Below are positions 4,608 to 5,631 of a DNA stretch of 5,631 nt, piece by piece. The stretch covers positions 1 to 5,631 of the forward strand of contig DASYAN010000411.1 in assembly GCA_036501345.1 (NCBI GenBank), read 5' to 3'. Within the stretch, counting starts at the first letter, position 1, and each line of letters starts with the position of its first letter. Both the position numbers and the translations under genes were made by a program. Under the pieces are notes generated by a model. The model worked only from the letters and a program-made list of their open reading frames with translations, was not told where the DNA came from and searched no databases. This DNA is from DASYAN01 sp036501345. GTDB taxonomy: Bacteria > Chloroflexota > Ktedonobacteria > Ktedonobacterales > Ktedonobacteraceae.

Positions 4608-5631
4608 ATGGAGAAATTATCATCGCCTAAAATACGTCGACATCTCAGACGTATTAGCGTATTTGACGGGCAAGATCTTAAGAAAGCTATTCTAGCAGGA
4701 GCCGCATGGTTAGAAGAACACCATCAGGCTATTAATGCCCTGAACGTTTTTCCCGTCCCCGATGGTGACACGGGCTCCAATATGGCTGCCACTATGAAGT
4801 CTGCAATTCGCAATATTGTCGACAGCGACGAAACCTCCGCAGGCATTATCGCAGCCAAGGTTGCTCACGATGCATTGCTAGGTGCACGTGGCAATTCAGG
4901 AGTCATTCTCTCGCAAACACTACGTGGCATTGCTGCGGGACTAGATAAGAAACGCACCTTCACTGCTCCGGATCTTGCCACTGCACTTGAACAAGCAGCC
5001 CAACTCGCCTATCGCGCCGTCATTAAACCGGTTGAAGGCACCATCTTAACCGTTGTACGCGAAACAGCGGAGGCATCCAGACGCAGCGCCAACCAAAATG
5101 ATGACTTGATTACACAGATGCAAGAAATCGTCACTGCTGCACGCCAAGCCGTCGCACATACCCCAGAATTATTACCCATACTAAAACAGGCAGGCGTGGT
5201 CGATGCTGGAGGACAGGGTTTCTGCACCATTCTCGAAGGTATTCTGCACTATATGCGGGGCGAAGCAATAACTCCCATCGCGACACCCACACCTGCTGAG
5301 GCTAATCAGTCTGCTCAACTAAATGCACACGTGAAAAAAGGGCGTGTTACCGTTGAGGAAGACTTTGGCTATGAAGTCGTCTTTCTCCTGCGAGGCGACC
5401 GGCTGGACGTTGAGAAAATTCGTCAGACGATCATTGACATGGGCGGCGTCTCTACTGTGGTAGCAGGCGATGAGAAGATGTTGAAAGTGCATACCCATAC
5501 TCCAACACCCGGTAAAATCCTCGACTACGGCGTGAGCCTGGGTAGTCTGCTGGATATCAATATCGAAAATTTACAAGAGCAGAGTCTGAACTATGCCGCT
5601 GAAAGTGCTATAGAACACTCAGCAGAAGTGG
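4608..5631 (+). CDS. fakA: DAK2/DhaL-domain fatty acid kinase subunit FakA-like (YloV), 3' end outside window
   Basis: The first 341 codons of a DAK2-domain protein; the frame is open to the window end, and full-length homologues have roughly 550 residues. FakA phosphorylates fatty acids that are held by a FakB (DegV-type) carrier, feeding exogenous fatty acids into phospholipid synthesis. The N-terminal ATP-binding DhaL domain is complete: NALNVFPVPDGDTGSNM (43-59) with the Mg-binding aspartates D52 and D54, then GARGNSGVILSQ (92-103), PVEGTILTVVRET (141-153) and VVDAGGQGF (197-205). The middle domain follows after a proline/alanine linker (222-240): FGYEVVFLLRG (253-263) and LKVHTHTPTPGKIL (292-305) with H295 and H297. 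Where Firmicutes FakA has GYCTEF, with a zinc-ligand cysteine, this protein has E256. The ATG at 4608 follows GGAGG (4591-4595) by 12 nt, a rather long spacing. It is probably co-transcribed with asp23. No fakB gene is visible here. Confidence 0.92.
   Translation, partial: MEKLSSPKIRRHLRRISVFDGQDLKKAILAGAAWLEEHHQAINALNVFPVPDGDTGSNMAATMKSAIRNIVDSDETSAGIIAAKVAHDALLGARGNSGVILSQTLRGIAAGLDKKRTFTAPDLATALEQAAQLAYRAVIKPVEGTILTVVRETAEASRRSANQNDDLITQMQEIVTAARQAVAHTPELLPILKQAGVVDAGGQGFCTILEGILHYMRGEAITPIATPTPAEANQSAQLNAHVKKGRVTVEEDFGYEVVFLLRGDRLDVEKIRQTIIDMGGVSTVVAGDEKMLKVHTHTPTPGKILDYGVSLGSLLDINIENLQEQSLNYAAESAIEHSAEV

Noticed and set aside
1..5631. CRISPR array, insertion sequence or integrase attachment site
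   Set aside because: No regularly spaced repeats, transposase or integrase genes, or terminal inverted repeats with duplications were seen in the window.

Overview
The window reads as ordinary bacterial chromosome of moderate GC content with one small accessory insertion. The best taxonomic guess is a Chloroflexota member, possibly a Ktedonobacteria-like lineage. The pointers are the style of the RlmN protein, a stand-alone Uma2 nuclease, and a divergent rpmB / asp23-fakA block that is best known from Firmicutes but whose FakA lacks a Firmicutes hallmark cysteine. The taxonomy is inference; no marker here settles it.

Layout on the + strand: (1) the last 91 codons of a DprA/Smf-like Rossmann protein (1-276); (2) a 200-residue Uma2-family (DUF820) PD-(D/E)XK-fold protein (325-927); (3) rlmN, the radical-SAM 23S rRNA/tRNA adenine-C2 methyltransferase (943-2121); (4) an aldo/keto reductase (2125-3036) whose ribosome binding site lies inside the end of rlmN. 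Genes 2-4 have gaps of only 15 and 3 nt and are probably co-transcribed. A 139-nt gap follows, containing a sigma70-like promoter, and then (5) a HicA/HicB toxin-antitoxin pair (3176-3385 and 3382-3663) joined by an ATGA overlap. HicA begins at a TTG codon behind a perfect GGAGG.

A large composite hairpin (3675-3740) separates hicB from the convergent rpmB (ribosomal protein L28, - strand, 3772-3969). rpmB is divergent from asp23/yloU (4182-4598) and fakA/yloV (from 4608 past the window end). This is the same order and orientation as rpmB / yloU-yloV in Bacillus subtilis. The 212-nt divergent gap carries a good sigma70-type promoter for asp23-fakA and a 13-nt palindrome in its leader.

Functionally the window combines translation genes (rlmN, rpmB), a probable fatty-acid kinase subunit with its Asp23-family partner, a redox enzyme, and a toxin-antitoxin module between the AKR gene and rpmB. 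I did not find a clearly new biological system. The points most worth a second look are the FakA middle domain that lacks the expected zinc cysteine, the composite hairpin, and a HicB with no visible DNA-binding domain.
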